13,982 nucleotides of DNA from assembly GCA_964639275.1 (NCBI GenBank), contig CAZXCQ010000173.1, forward strand, positions 1 through 13,982, in the 5' to 3' direction. This DNA is from CAZXCQ01 sp964639275 (GTDB lineage: Bacteria > Desulfobacterota > DSM-4660 > Desulfatiglandales > Desulfatiglandaceae). Shown one piece after another: positions 6,621-13,622 of this stretch. Every line of letters starts with the position of its first letter. Positions within the stretch are counted from its first letter, which is position 1. A program made the position numbers and the translations under genes. The notes under the pieces were generated by a model that was given only the letters and a program-made list of their open reading frames with translations, made no database searches and had not been told where the DNA came from.

Positions 6621-8972
6621 ATGAGAGATCGCAAAACCTACCAGCATCCACGCCGCAGAAAAGGTCGTCTGAAGAGACATGGCAAAGAACCCCCCCCGGT
6701 ACGAAAAAGGACGCACAGCCGGCAAGACAGGGCAAGGATAGATCCGGCGTTGAAACCCAGGTTCTTGGAGATCGGGGTCCCTGAACCCGGGCCCTTCCTG
6801 CCGGACCCCTTTCAGCTGGAAGCGCTTGAACTTATCAAGGACTATGATGTCCTGGTTAGTGCCCCTACGGGCGCGGGAAAGACCTGGATAGCCTCGCAGA
6901 CCATCAATTCCTATCTGGTCAATGACCAGCGGGTCTGGTACGCCTCACCACTAAAGGCCCTTTCCAACTCGATCTATCAAGAGTTCTGTTGTGAATTTGG
7001 CCATCACCGATGCGGTATCCTGACAGGAGATCGAAAGGAGAACCCCGAGGCCCCGGTCATTGTTGGGACAACCGAAATCCTAAGAAACCAGCTCTATGAT
7101 GCCATGTACAAGGGCATGAGCATTTGGGCAGATCTGGTTATCCTGGACGAGGCCCATTATCTGAGCGATTTTGAAAGGGGGGTGGTCTGGGAGGAGGTCC
7201 TGATCTATCTCCCGCACAGGGTCCGGCTCCTGCTCCTCTCGGCCACCATCTCGAACGCCGAAGAGGTCTGCGCGTGGCTGAAAGAGATCCGCGGTTGCCC
7301 TAACCGGGTTGTCCGGTCAAAAGAGCGACCCGTCCCCCTGGAAGTGCTTTTTCTGTTCCCTGACGGTCTTATCAGTCCACTGGGGGGGAAAAGGGGGCTC
7401 AGCCCCAAGGTCAAAGAATTCCTTTCGTCTCACCCGGCAAGGAAGAGGGGAAGACTGGAAAAGATCGACTACGGAAAGATATTGGGATACCTGAGGGACC
7501 TTGACCTGTTGCCCGCCATTTTCTTTCTCAAGTCGCGGGCTGACTGTGATCGGGCCATCGTGGGATGCCGACCCGTCAAGAGGCCTGTCGATGAGCAGAA
7601 ACGGGTTCATGACGACCTCAGGTCATTTCTAAGGGATTACCCGCACCTCAGGAGACACCGTCAGATGCCATCCCTTGTGGAGTGCCGGATAGGGTCCCAT
7701 CATGCCGGTCAATTGCCATACTGGAAGGTCCTCCTGGAGAGGATGATGAACCGAGGGTATCTGGAGGCCATTTTTTCCACCTCAACCGTGGCAGCCGGTG
7801 TGAATTTCCCGGCCAGGACAGTGGTGCTCATACAGAGCGACCGCTACAATGGGCGCGAATTTATCGAGCTAACGGCAACTGAACTTCATCAGATGATCGG
7901 TCGGGCAGGGAGAAGGGGGAAGGACTGTATTGGATTTGCCCTTATTATACCGGGGCTCTATCAGGACCCACGGCTCATCAATGAGTTGAGAAGATCACCA
8001 CCGGAGCCGATAGTAAGCCAGATCCACATCAATTTTTCAATGACCCTTAATCTGCTCCTGTCCCATAGCCTTTTGGAGGTGAAGAGCCTCCTTGAACGCT
8101 CCTTTGCCGCATTTCAGGGGGCAAGAAAGGTCTCGCCCCTTGAGAAGCGATGGAATCAGGCCTTGCGGGAGATAAAAAAGGCCCTGCCCCACGCGAAATG
8201 CGATACCGATGACCCCTTTGAGGTCATGGAAAATATCAAGAGAAGACCCCAGTCGCAAAAAGGGGAGGTCGGGGGAGATCCATTTCCCTGCCAAGGGTGC
8301 CAGCACCTCAAGGGTTGTTCAGGGAAACGGAAAAGCCACCTTAGGAAGTTGCTAAAGGACCTTCGGTTTTTTTCAAGCCACCTGGATGATTTGACAGGGG
8401 GGTTGTGGCTCAGCTTTAAGCGCCATGTGCGGTTTTTAAAAGAAACCGGCTTTGTGGACCAGGCAAACCGGCTGACCCCTGATGGCCACTGGGCCTGCAA
8501 TCTGAGGCTGGACCAGCCCTTGCTGATTGCCGAGGCCATACGAAAGGAGGCGCTCACCGGAACTCGCCCCGAGATCCTTGCAGGGGCTCTAGCCCCATTT
8601 GTCTGGGACAGGGAGGTGCAAATAGAGGTGAGGGACGGGGGTGGGTTTGATTTAACGGGGGTTGAGGAGACATTTAACAATATTATCGATTCCATCAAAG
8701 ATATCAGAAAACTCAAGAAGGAGCGAGGATTCGAGAGCCCCCTGATCCTTTTCTGGCCCTCGGCAGCCCTTTATTTATGGGCCAGGGAGGTCCCGTGGGA
8801 GCGGCTTCTGGAGTTCATCCCGATTGACGAAGGGGACATGGCATCCCTGATCATGCGGACGGCAGACCACCTGCGGCAGGTCATGGGCCTGGGAGCTACC
8901 CACCCTGCACTGGCCCTGGTGGCTGAGGAGGCACTTGCGCTCATCCTGAGGGAGCCGGTCTATATTGAGTGA
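6621..8972 (+). CDS. Ski2/HelY-like DExH-box helicase with DSHCT-like C-terminus
   Basis: This 783-residue superfamily 2 ATPase probably unwinds RNA or DNA duplexes with 3'-5' polarity, as Ski2/Mtr4/HelY relatives do. Motifs in order: Q-like DPFQLEAL (62-69), Walker A APTGAGKT (81-88), Ia YASPLKALSNS, Ib GTTEILRN, DEAH (176-179), SATISN (207-212), IV IFFLKSRADCD, V STSTVAAGVNFPART (386-400) and VI HQMIGRAGRRGKD (423-435). Residues 618-665 (DGHWACNLRLDQPLLIAEAI) look like a DSHCT domain. A cysteine cluster C557-x2-C560-x5-C566 sits in the linker and may bind metal. The first 45 residues are very basic and look disordered. The ATG is the first start after an in-frame stop at 6612-6614 but has no clear ribosome site, so a later start such as the TTG near 6750 is possible. 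Confidence 0.93.
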   Translation: MRDRKTYQHPRRRKGRLKRHGKEPPPVRKRTHSRQDRARIDPALKPRFLEIGVPEPGPFLPDPFQLEALELIKDYDVLVSAPTGAGKTWIASQTINSYLVNDQRVWYASPLKALSNSIYQEFCCEFGHHRCGILTGDRKENPEAPVIVGTTEILRNQLYDAMYKGMSIWADLVILDEAHYLSDFERGVVWEEVLIYLPHRVRLLLLSATISNAEEVCAWLKEIRGCPNRVVRSKERPVPLEVLFLFPDGLISPLGGKRGLSPKVKEFLSSHPARKRGRLEKIDYGKILGYLRDLDLLPAIFFLKSRADCDRAIVGCRPVKRPVDEQKRVHDDLRSFLRDYPHLRRHRQMPSLVECRIGSHHAGQLPYWKVLLERMMNRGYLEAIFSTSTVAAGVNFPARTVVLIQSDRYNGREFIELTATELHQMIGRAGRRGKDCIGFALIIPGLYQDPRLINELRRSPPEPIVSQIHINFSMTLNLLLSHSLLEVKSLLERSFAAFQGARKVSPLEKRWNQALREIKKALPHAKCDTDDPFEVMENIKRRPQSQKGEVGGDPFPCQGCQHLKGCSGKRKSHLRKLLKDLRFFSSHLDDLTGGLWLSFKRHVRFLKETGFVDQANRLTPDGHWACNLRLDQPLLIAEAIRKEALTGTRPEILAGALAPFVWDREVQIEVRDGGGFDLTGVEETFNNIIDSIKDIRKLKKERGFESPLILFWPSAALYLWAREVPWERLLEFIPIDEGDMASLIMRTADHLRQVMGLGATHPALALVAEEALALILREPVYIE

Positions 8973-9191
8973 ACTTACCCTGGATAGTCACATCTCAATA
9001 AGCATGGGAAGGCCGTGACATGACTGGAGGGGTAATCTGGCCTTATCATATCCTTATTATTGGTCTATTTGGATTGACACAGCGGAGGCGTTCGCATAAA
9101 GTGGACATTCTGTCTGTTGCAGACAAATTGGGATTGTTAGGAACATGATGGGGGCTGAGGGGACAATCGAGCCCTTTAAAGAATGTAGCTT
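8973..9191. other. Intergenic region with a degenerate family A copy (A4)
   Basis: Bases 8986-9025 carry AGTCACATCTCAATAAGC and then GGGAAGGCCGTGACATGACT, a diverged family A end with its own short inverted repeat (AGTCAC with GTGACATGACT). Both this copy and the one at 6346 come a few bases after a stop codon within the string TGAACTT. The rest of the gap shows only a weak hairpin (GGGCT/AGCCC, about 9150-9173) ahead of the MBL gene. Confidence 0.45.
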
Positions 9192-10037
9192 ATGAAATAC
9201 AAATTTTGGGGAACACGGGGTTCTATTGCGGTCCCCGGAAAGGATACCACGGTCTATGGGGGGAACACCACCTGTGTTGAGATTACCCTTAAGAGCGGCC
9301 GGAAGGTCATAATTGACGCCGGCACTGGTATCAGGGCCTTGGGTGAGCATCTGTCTGCCCGGGAGAAAAGGGTGGATATACTCCTCCTCCTTACCCATAT
9401 ACACTGGGATCATGTCCTGGGGTTTCTCTTTTTTGGTCCGATTTTTGATTCTACCGCCAAGATTTCGATCGATGGTTATCCCACCTGCATGAAGGGCCTG
9501 ACGTCCATCTTTGCAACCAAGAGGAGTGATGGGTTTTTCCCCGTCAGATTTGAAGAACTAAAGGCCCAGATCCAATACCTGGATACGCTGAGTCAAGGGC
9601 CTATGGATGTTGACGGCGTCACCATTGACACCATTCCCCTTCAACATCCACAGGGGGGATTCGGGTTTCGTTTTGTAGAAGGGAAAAAGACCCTTGTCTT
9701 TATCACGGACAACGAACTGACCAAAGATGCGTGGAAAGGCAGACATCCTGATGATTATGTGGAGTTCTGCAAGGATGCCGACGTCCTGATCCACGACGCC
9801 CAGTTTACGCCCGAGGAGATCTCGGGACACCGGGGGTGGGGGCATTCGGATTACGGGGCCGCATTGGAATTGGCCCAGAGCGCCTATGTAAAGCGACTGA
9901 TCCTTTTTCACCATGAACCTTCCCGTAAGGACCGGGAATTGGCGTCGATCGAATCAAAGTGCAAAGACCTGACTAAAAAAGATAACTTGCAGGTCGAGGT
10001 CGTGGCTGCCAGGGAAGGGAGTCAATTTTCACTTTGA
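9192..10037 (+). CDS. MBL-fold metallohydrolase
   Basis: This 281-residue metallo-beta-lactamase-fold enzyme is expected to bind two zinc or iron ions. The ligand set is readable: THIHWDH (68-74; H69, H71, D73, H74), H152 (QHP), D173 (ITDNE), H201/D202 (IHDAQF), H218 (GWGHSD) and H240/H241. The N-terminus MKYKFWGTRGS is the usual start of the group related to RNase Z, PhnP and cyclic-nucleotide phosphodiesterases, which supports the ATG at 9192 although the ribosome site is weak. A phosphodiesterase activity is the likeliest, but the substrate cannot be assigned from sequence. It is soluble, with no signal peptide. It is followed after 52 bases by cobU and may share its transcript. Confidence 0.9.
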   Translation: MKYKFWGTRGSIAVPGKDTTVYGGNTTCVEITLKSGRKVIIDAGTGIRALGEHLSAREKRVDILLLLTHIHWDHVLGFLFFGPIFDSTAKISIDGYPTCMKGLTSIFATKRSDGFFPVRFEELKAQIQYLDTLSQGPMDVDGVTIDTIPLQHPQGGFGFRFVEGKKTLVFITDNELTKDAWKGRHPDDYVEFCKDADVLIHDAQFTPEEISGHRGWGHSDYGAALELAQSAYVKRLILFHHEPSRKDRELASIESKCKDLTKKDNLQVEVVAAREGSQFSL

Positions 10038-10089
10038 CTTTTCCTCGCTTGAAAGGTTCAAGGACCTCTACCATCTGAACAGATCCAAA

Positions 10090-10620
10090 ATGAGCGCGTC
10101 TTCCGCAAGAGAATTGGTGCTGGTGTTGGGAGGGGCAAGGAGCGGCAAGAGCTCCTGGGCCTTACACCATACAGAAGAACACTTTGATTCCTACCTCTTT
10201 CTGGCAACCGCAGAGCTCTCAGATCAAGAAATGGTCGAACGTGTGAGATTGCATCGGGAATCTCGTGGCCCGAAATGGAAACTCCTGGAAGAGCCCATCA
10301 GGGTTGCCAAGGCCCTGGAGACAAAATGCTGCAATGTGGATTGCGTGCTAATCGACTGCCTCACGGTGTGGCTGGGAAATGTGCTTTTGAAAATGGGGGC
10401 GGAAAAGGTGCCAGAACTCCAGGACCATCTCCTGGAGGCACTATCTCAAAGAAAACAGGCGATCACCATTGTCTCCAACGAGGTGGGTACGGGGATCGTG
10501 CCCGAGCGGCCCTTGGGAAGGCAATTTCGCGATCTGGCAGGGATCCTCAACCAGAAACTGGCTGCCTTGGCCGACAGGGTGGTCTATATCGTTGCTGGCA
10601 TCCCCATGTATCTAAAATAG
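10090..10620 (+). CDS. cobU: Bifunctional adenosylcobinamide kinase / adenosylcobinamide-phosphate guanylyltransferase
   Basis: CobU (CobP) phosphorylates adenosylcobinamide and then transfers GMP to it, giving the GDP-cobinamide used for attachment of the lower ligand of vitamin B12. The 176-residue protein has the usual length. The P-loop GGARSGKSS is at 14-22, ATAE at 40-42, RVRLHRESR (51-59) holds H55, the presumed guanylylated histidine, LIDCLTVWLGN is at 87-97, and VSNEVGTGIVPE at 128-139. The ending (DRVVYIVAGIPMYLK) also fits the family. No other cobalamin gene is in the window, and no B12 riboswitch was recognised in the 52-base gap upstream. The gene may serve salvage, or its partners may lie elsewhere. 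The ATG has no strong ribosome site. Confidence 0.95.
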   Translation: MSASSARELVLVLGGARSGKSSWALHHTEEHFDSYLFLATAELSDQEMVERVRLHRESRGPKWKLLEEPIRVAKALETKCCNVDCVLIDCLTVWLGNVLLKMGAEKVPELQDHLLEALSQRKQAITIVSNEVGTGIVPERPLGRQFRDLAGILNQKLAALADRVVYIVAGIPMYLK

Positions 10621-10644
10621 CCCCGATGCCACAAAAAAATTTGC

Positions 10645-10710
10645 CGTAACACTTTAGCCTTTGAAACCCGGGGAATGGGGATTCCGTTTTTCGGGCGTAT
10701 AACTCGCCCG
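10645..10710 (+). repeat. Family B repeat (copy B2)
   Basis: CGTAACACTTTAGCC, a GAAACCCGGGGAATGGGGATTCC block and the hairpin CGGGCG-TATAACT-CGCCCG (10692-10710) match copy B1 read on its minus strand. It lies 24 bases after the cobU stop. The GC-rich hairpin could stop or protect the cobU transcript, but it lacks a run of five or more T after the stem. Confidence 0.6.
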
Positions 10711-10790
10711 TTTTCAAATCTTGGACCTGCAAAATTTCATATCTTAATCGTCGGCCTGAAACATCGGGATAGAACACACGAGAAGTTTCA

Positions 10791-11234
10791 ATGAGTCAGA
10801 TTTTTAAGATCATAACACAAGAAAAAGGGGAGAGAGAGGAGAAGGGCATTTGTATCGGGATCGATATCCAGATTGCCGGCCGCGAGATCCCATGCCCTAT
10901 CTCGGTGGTTTGCAGGACGGTTGAAGCGCTTTCGTCGGAGGCAGCAAAGATTGAGGATGATCTCAAACGAGTTCTGGAAGAGGCGAAGGGCCTGATGGCG
11001 GGCCCGCCTGGTGGTGAAAAGGGAGGATTTTCACCCGACATGTCACCCGAAGAGATCTGGTCAGCCCTTGTTGAGATCAGAAATGATGACACTTTCATAG
11101 ATCGTTTTAATGGCCTTGAAGAAGAAAAGAGGAGAGAGGTGGCCGAATACGTCCTGACCCAATGCAGTATCTTCTCAGGCAGGCCTTCCCTATTTGCAGC
11201 CCGCTATGATGCATCATCAGGATTGATGGAATAG
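10791..11234 (+). CDS. Hypothetical protein, 147 residues
   Basis: I do not recognise this protein. It is soluble, charged and acidic overall, with no signal peptide or membrane segment. The first 60 residues look like a short beta sheet (ICIGIDIQIAGREI, then PCPISVVCRTVEAL) leading into a helix likely to form a coiled coil (about 48-70). A Gly/Pro linker (GPPGGEKGG, 72-80) separates this from a helical second half that begins SPDMSPEEIWSALVEIR. Cysteines are at 21, 35, 41 and 125. The ATG has GAGAAG 5 bases upstream. Even codon use and the absence of a competing frame support a real gene. Neither neighbour suggests a role. Confidence 0.7.
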   Translation: MSQIFKIITQEKGEREEKGICIGIDIQIAGREIPCPISVVCRTVEALSSEAAKIEDDLKRVLEEAKGLMAGPPGGEKGGFSPDMSPEEIWSALVEIRNDDTFIDRFNGLEEEKRREVAEYVLTQCSIFSGRPSLFAARYDASSGLME

Positions 11235-11289
11235 ATCAACGGCATCCTGGCAGTCAGGACGGGTCTGCTGCTAACCACCGACTCCGCGT

Positions 11290-11337
11290 CCCCTTGCCCG
11301 GCGAGAGGTAATCGCTCTCACGAGACCCCGGGAGGGG
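11290..11337 (+). promoter_or_regulatory. Imperfect GC-rich hairpin in the leader of the solute-binding protein gene
   Basis: Three nested stems can be drawn: CCCC (11290-11293) with GGGG (11334-11337), CCCGG (11297-11301) with CCGGG (11328-11332), and GAGAG (11303-11307) with CTCTC (11315-11319). It sits between the hypothetical gene and the ATG at 11365, with the ribosome site just beyond. No T-run follows, so it is not a standard terminator. It could be a leader structure, or chance in a GC-rich patch. Confidence 0.3.
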
Positions 11338-11364
11338 TGGAAAAGGCCCGCAGCGGAGGGAGAG

Positions 11365-12111
11365 ATGAAACGCTGGATTCTTTCTGTTGTCCCGTTGATC
11401 CTGATCCTTGTGACACATGCTGTGGGAGGGGGCAAAGTTGTTTCTCTTGCCACAACGGAGTGGGAACCGTATGTCGGCGAAAAATTGAAGAACTATGGTT
11501 TTACCTCTGAAATCATATGCAAGGCATTCAAGCGGGCTGGATACGTGGCAAAGTTTAGTTTTATGCCCCCGAAAAGGGTAATGCAGGCGGTGGAATCGGG
11601 TGAGTATGATGCCGGGTATCCTGCATATTATTCAACTGAGAGGGCAGGGAGGTTTGATTATTCAGACCCATTTGCCGCGGGCCCAGTGGGCTTTTATAAG
11701 AGAAGAGACAGAAAGATCTCATACAACGTGTTGCAGGACCTAGCCCCTTACAAGATCGGTGTATGTCTCGGCTTTGCTTACCCGAAAGATTTTGAGGCAG
11801 CAGATTATTTGAAGAAGGAGGTGGCCCCGGACGAGAAGGCCAACCTGAGAAAGCTGCTCAAAGGGCGTATCGACCTTTTTCTGACAGACAAGCTTGCTGC
11901 CAAGACCGCTATCAATCAGTTCCTACCTGAAGGGAAAGCCGTCCTGGAGTTTATGGAACCACCCCTTGAAGTGCGCAAGCTGCACCTGATATTTGGCAAG
12001 AAGAGGGATAACAAGCAGAAACTGAAGGCCTTTAATGGCGGCCTCAAGATGATCATTGAAGATGGAACGGTGGGGAAAATTATGAAAAAGCACGGCCTCG
12101 AAAGCACTTAG
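11365..12111 (+). CDS. Secreted family-3 solute-binding (SBP_bac_3-like) protein
   Basis: This is a periplasmic binding protein of the amino-acid-type family. Residues 1-19 or so form a signal peptide (MKRW, then ILSVVPLILILVTHAV). There is no lipobox cysteine, so the mature protein is probably free in the periplasm. The mature part begins like the family (KVVSLATTEWEPYV). It continues with FTSEIICKAFKRAGY, a PPKRVMQAVESGEYDAGYP block (68-86), TERAGRFDYSDPF (91-103) and a final helix KIMKKHGL. At 248 residues it is of normal length. The ATG has GGAGG (11355-11359) 5 bases upstream. No permease or ATPase gene is adjacent, as is common for stand-alone members that may serve sensors or remote transporters. 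The ligand is unknown. Confidence 0.88.
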   Translation: MKRWILSVVPLILILVTHAVGGGKVVSLATTEWEPYVGEKLKNYGFTSEIICKAFKRAGYVAKFSFMPPKRVMQAVESGEYDAGYPAYYSTERAGRFDYSDPFAAGPVGFYKRRDRKISYNVLQDLAPYKIGVCLGFAYPKDFEAADYLKKEVAPDEKANLRKLLKGRIDLFLTDKLAAKTAINQFLPEGKAVLEFMEPPLEVRKLHLIFGKKRDNKQKLKAFNGGLKMIIEDGTVGKIMKKHGLEST

Positions 12112-12162
12112 ACCACGCCAATCAGATACGGTCGATCATCTTCGGAAAACTGATGGTTTCAT

Positions 12163-12240
12163 AACATTTCGGCCCTTTGAAGGCCGGGCAATGGGGATTC
12201 CAAACCCCCATTGTGCTGTCCAAGTGCCGATTTTGAAAAG
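12163..12240. repeat. Short family B element (copy B3) between convergent genes
   Basis: CAATGGGGATT (12189-12199) and AACCCCCATTG (12203-12213) form a tight hairpin with one non-Watson-Crick pair and a 3-base loop. The left flank (ATAACATTTCGGCCCTTTGAA) matches copy B2, and the right flank (GTCCAAGTGCCGATTTTGAA) matches the far end of copy B1 and the first 40 bases of the window. It lacks the internal GGGCG hairpin. It lies between the stop codons of two convergent genes and could serve as a two-way transcription stop, although no T-run follows on either strand. Confidence 0.55.
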
Positions 12241-12268
12241 GCCTAAACGCAAATAGGTGAATTGTACA

Positions 12269-12619
12269 TTATTCTTGATCAAATGATCCAATGACCTTTT
12301 TTAGGTTTTCCAGGTTGAATGGTTTAGACAATAAGGCGTCGAACATCCCTTTCTGAGTTTCATCCGGGAAACCGGTAAGCGCAACCACTGGGGTATCTGG
12401 CTTGGTTGAATTCCTAATGTGGTCGGCCACGGCATTACCATCCATCCGTGGCATACAAATATCTGTAATCACGAGATCAAAGTGAGGTGGTTTGTCAAAG
12501 AGTTCGATACCCTTTTTCCCACTTTCCACAGCGACTACATCATAACCCAGATTCATGAATACCTGGGAAATGATAGTGCGAAAATCATCGTCATCATCAA
12601 TTATCAAAACTCGGCGCAT
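12269..12619 (-). CDS. Single-domain CheY-like response regulator
   Basis: This 116-residue protein consists of one receiver domain and no output domain. The acidic pocket is D8-D10 (IIDDDDDF), the phospho-acceptor is D53 (LVITDICMP), the switch residue is T82 (VALTG), and the conserved lysine is K99 (LSKPF). The ATG has GAGAGATGA a few bases upstream. Such receivers act by protein contact or as phosphate shuttles. The window holds no histidine kinase next to it, so the partner is unknown; the PAS-PAS-GAF kinase about 10 kb away is one possibility without specific support. It converges with the solute-binding protein gene. Confidence 0.93.
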   Translation of the reverse strand: MRRVLIIDDDDDFRTIISQVFMNLGYDVVAVESGKKGIELFDKPPHFDLVITDICMPRMDGNAVADHIRNSTKPDTPVVALTGFPDETQKGMFDALLSKPFNLENLKKVIGSFDQE

Positions 12620-12914
12620 GGAATCATCTCTCTTTGTTTAACGCTATGTATTCGCTTCTCTAAGTAAAAAATCTACGCCCACAGGATGCGGTCTTTTAAA
12701 ACGAAATAGTAGTACCGGAACGGGCCTCTTGAATGGTTCCAGATTACCCATGCGAAAACCTTGCCATGATTTTGGTGAAAGGGTTGATATAAACTGGAAA
12801 AGAGTATGTCAAAATAACCGATATCTGATTTCAATACCGTCAATTATTGTCGAGAGATGACAATATTTGTGAAATTGACGCCTTTGGCTATGTGTCCCCG
12901 GCTTCCTACGGTCC

Positions 12915-12936
12915 GAACTTCTCAAAAAACCACGGT
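12915..12936 (+). repeat. Family A repeat end (copy A5)
   Basis: GAACTTCTCAAAAAACCACGG matches the right arm of copy A2 when that is read on the minus strand (AACTTCTCAAAACCACG). Only one end is visible, so the copy may be solo or decayed. Confidence 0.45.
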
Positions 12937-13017
12937 CCCGGCGGTCCTGGGGTACACACACGCCTTTCGAGATGGCAATCGGTTACTCTGGAGGATTTGG
13001 GGGCGATTATCGTCCAT
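12922..13017 (-). CDS. Possible very short or truncated gene with a strong ribosome site
   Basis: AAGGAGG (core GGAGG at 13025-13029) lies 7 bases before an ATG at 13017, as good a ribosome site as any in the window. The frame runs 31 codons (begins MDDNRPQILQSNRLPSRKAC) and stops at a TGA that lies inside the family A repeat end. Another short frame of 25 codons (13109-13032) ends just before this ribosome site. I recognise neither peptide. They may be leader peptides, remnants of a gene disrupted by the repeat, or chance. Confidence 0.25.
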   Translation of the reverse strand: MDDNRPQILQSNRLPSRKACVYPRTAGTVVF

Positions 13018-13177
13018 ATGCCCACCTCCTTCTAATCTCTATGATCTATCGCCGGCCAGATACTTTTTTCCTCGAGACCACCGAAACCCAGGGAGGATTC
13101 AGTAGCCATATCTCCTCGCGCTTTATGGCAAATGCCAGGTTTTCGACTTGCTTAAGAGCTTAAAAAAGGGCTCTGCC

Positions 13178-13609
13178 TTACACTTTGGACCCAGTGACTT
13201 CCTCATAGGACTTTACAAGCCTGGCAGCAATCACCCCTGCCAGGCGCTTCATAACTTTTAACCCCTCAGAGGGATGCCTTTCAAATGTCCGCATAAGCCG
13301 ATCTCCATCGAGCTTGATCACCTTGCTCTCCTTTACACATTCCGCTGCAGCCGTGTACTGGTTTGGCTCCACAAGGGCAGACCAACCGAAGACATGTGCC
13401 GGCTGATTCACCGAAAAGGAAAGACGTCTTTGGCCCTCAATGGTAATATCGATTTCCCCCTCCTCCAGGATATATAAGAAATCCGCAGAATCTCCTTTTT
13501 GAAATAAAACATGCCCGGCGGGGAAGACCTCTTCAGTGCCGAGGCCAGCGACCTCATCGATGATATGCGAAGCAATTCCCTTGAATAGTTCCGACTCTTT
13601 GATAAACAT
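13178..13609 (-). CDS. Stand-alone cyclic-nucleotide-binding-fold protein
   Basis: This 143-residue protein is a Crp/FNR-type sensor fold without the DNA-binding helix-turn-helix. I chose the ATG at 13609 over the GTG at 13618 because GGAGG (13618-13622) lies 8 bases before it. The beta-roll is clear: LFKGI at the start, VFPAGHVLFQKGDSADFLYI (28-47) and LEEGEIDITIEGQ. The phosphate-binding cassette is F74-G75-W76-S-A-L and then NQYTAAA. The Glu normally after FG is Trp76, and the Arg normally before (T/S)A is Tyr85. Those residues contact the ribose and phosphate of cAMP, so this copy probably does not bind cAMP in the normal way. Proteins of this kind often act by contact with a partner. A TPR-protein gene ends 168 bases upstream on the same strand. 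Confidence 0.88.
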   Translation of the reverse strand: MFIKESELFKGIASHIIDEVAGLGTEEVFPAGHVLFQKGDSADFLYILEEGEIDITIEGQRRLSFSVNQPAHVFGWSALVEPNQYTAAAECVKESKVIKLDGDRLMRTFERHPSEGLKVMKRLAGVIAARLVKSYEEVTGSKV

Positions 13610-13617
13610 AATGTTCA

Positions 13618-13622
13618 CCTCC
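13618..13622 (-). promoter_or_regulatory. Ribosome binding site that sets the cNMP-fold protein start
   Basis: GGAGG on the minus strand lies 8 bases before the ATG at 13609. It overlaps the upstream GTG at 13618, which therefore cannot use it. Confidence 0.65.

Larger units (their letters stand above)
12620..13177. other. Long intergenic stretch without a convincing gene
   Basis: About 560 bases lie between the receiver gene and the cNMP-fold gene, both on the minus strand. It should contain the receiver's promoter, but I could not pick one with confidence. Visible items are an ATTGTC-GAGAGAT-GACAAT inverted repeat near 12846-12864, a family A end (GAACTTCTCAAAA, 12915-12927), and two very short minus-strand frames (13109-13032 and 13017-12922). 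Open frames on the plus strand here have no recognisable content. Confidence 0.5.

Noticed and set aside
8156..8716. A 186-codon minus-strand open frame opposite the helicase
   Set aside because: It is antisense to the helicase linker and DSHCT-like region, Ser/Arg-rich, and without family resemblance.
9150..9173. GGGCT/AGCCC hairpin before the MBL gene as a terminator
   Set aside because: It has a five-base stem, a long loop and only three T after it. It is too weak to call.
12840..12868. ATTGTC-GAGAGAT-GACAAT as a regulator operator
   Set aside because: The six-base arms are short for an AT-rich region and it is not placed near a confident promoter. It is noted but not called.
12847..13163. 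Overlapping plus-strand frames of 62 to 82 codons
   Set aside because: Three frames are open at once, none has a ribosome site or recognisable content, and they run through a repeat end.
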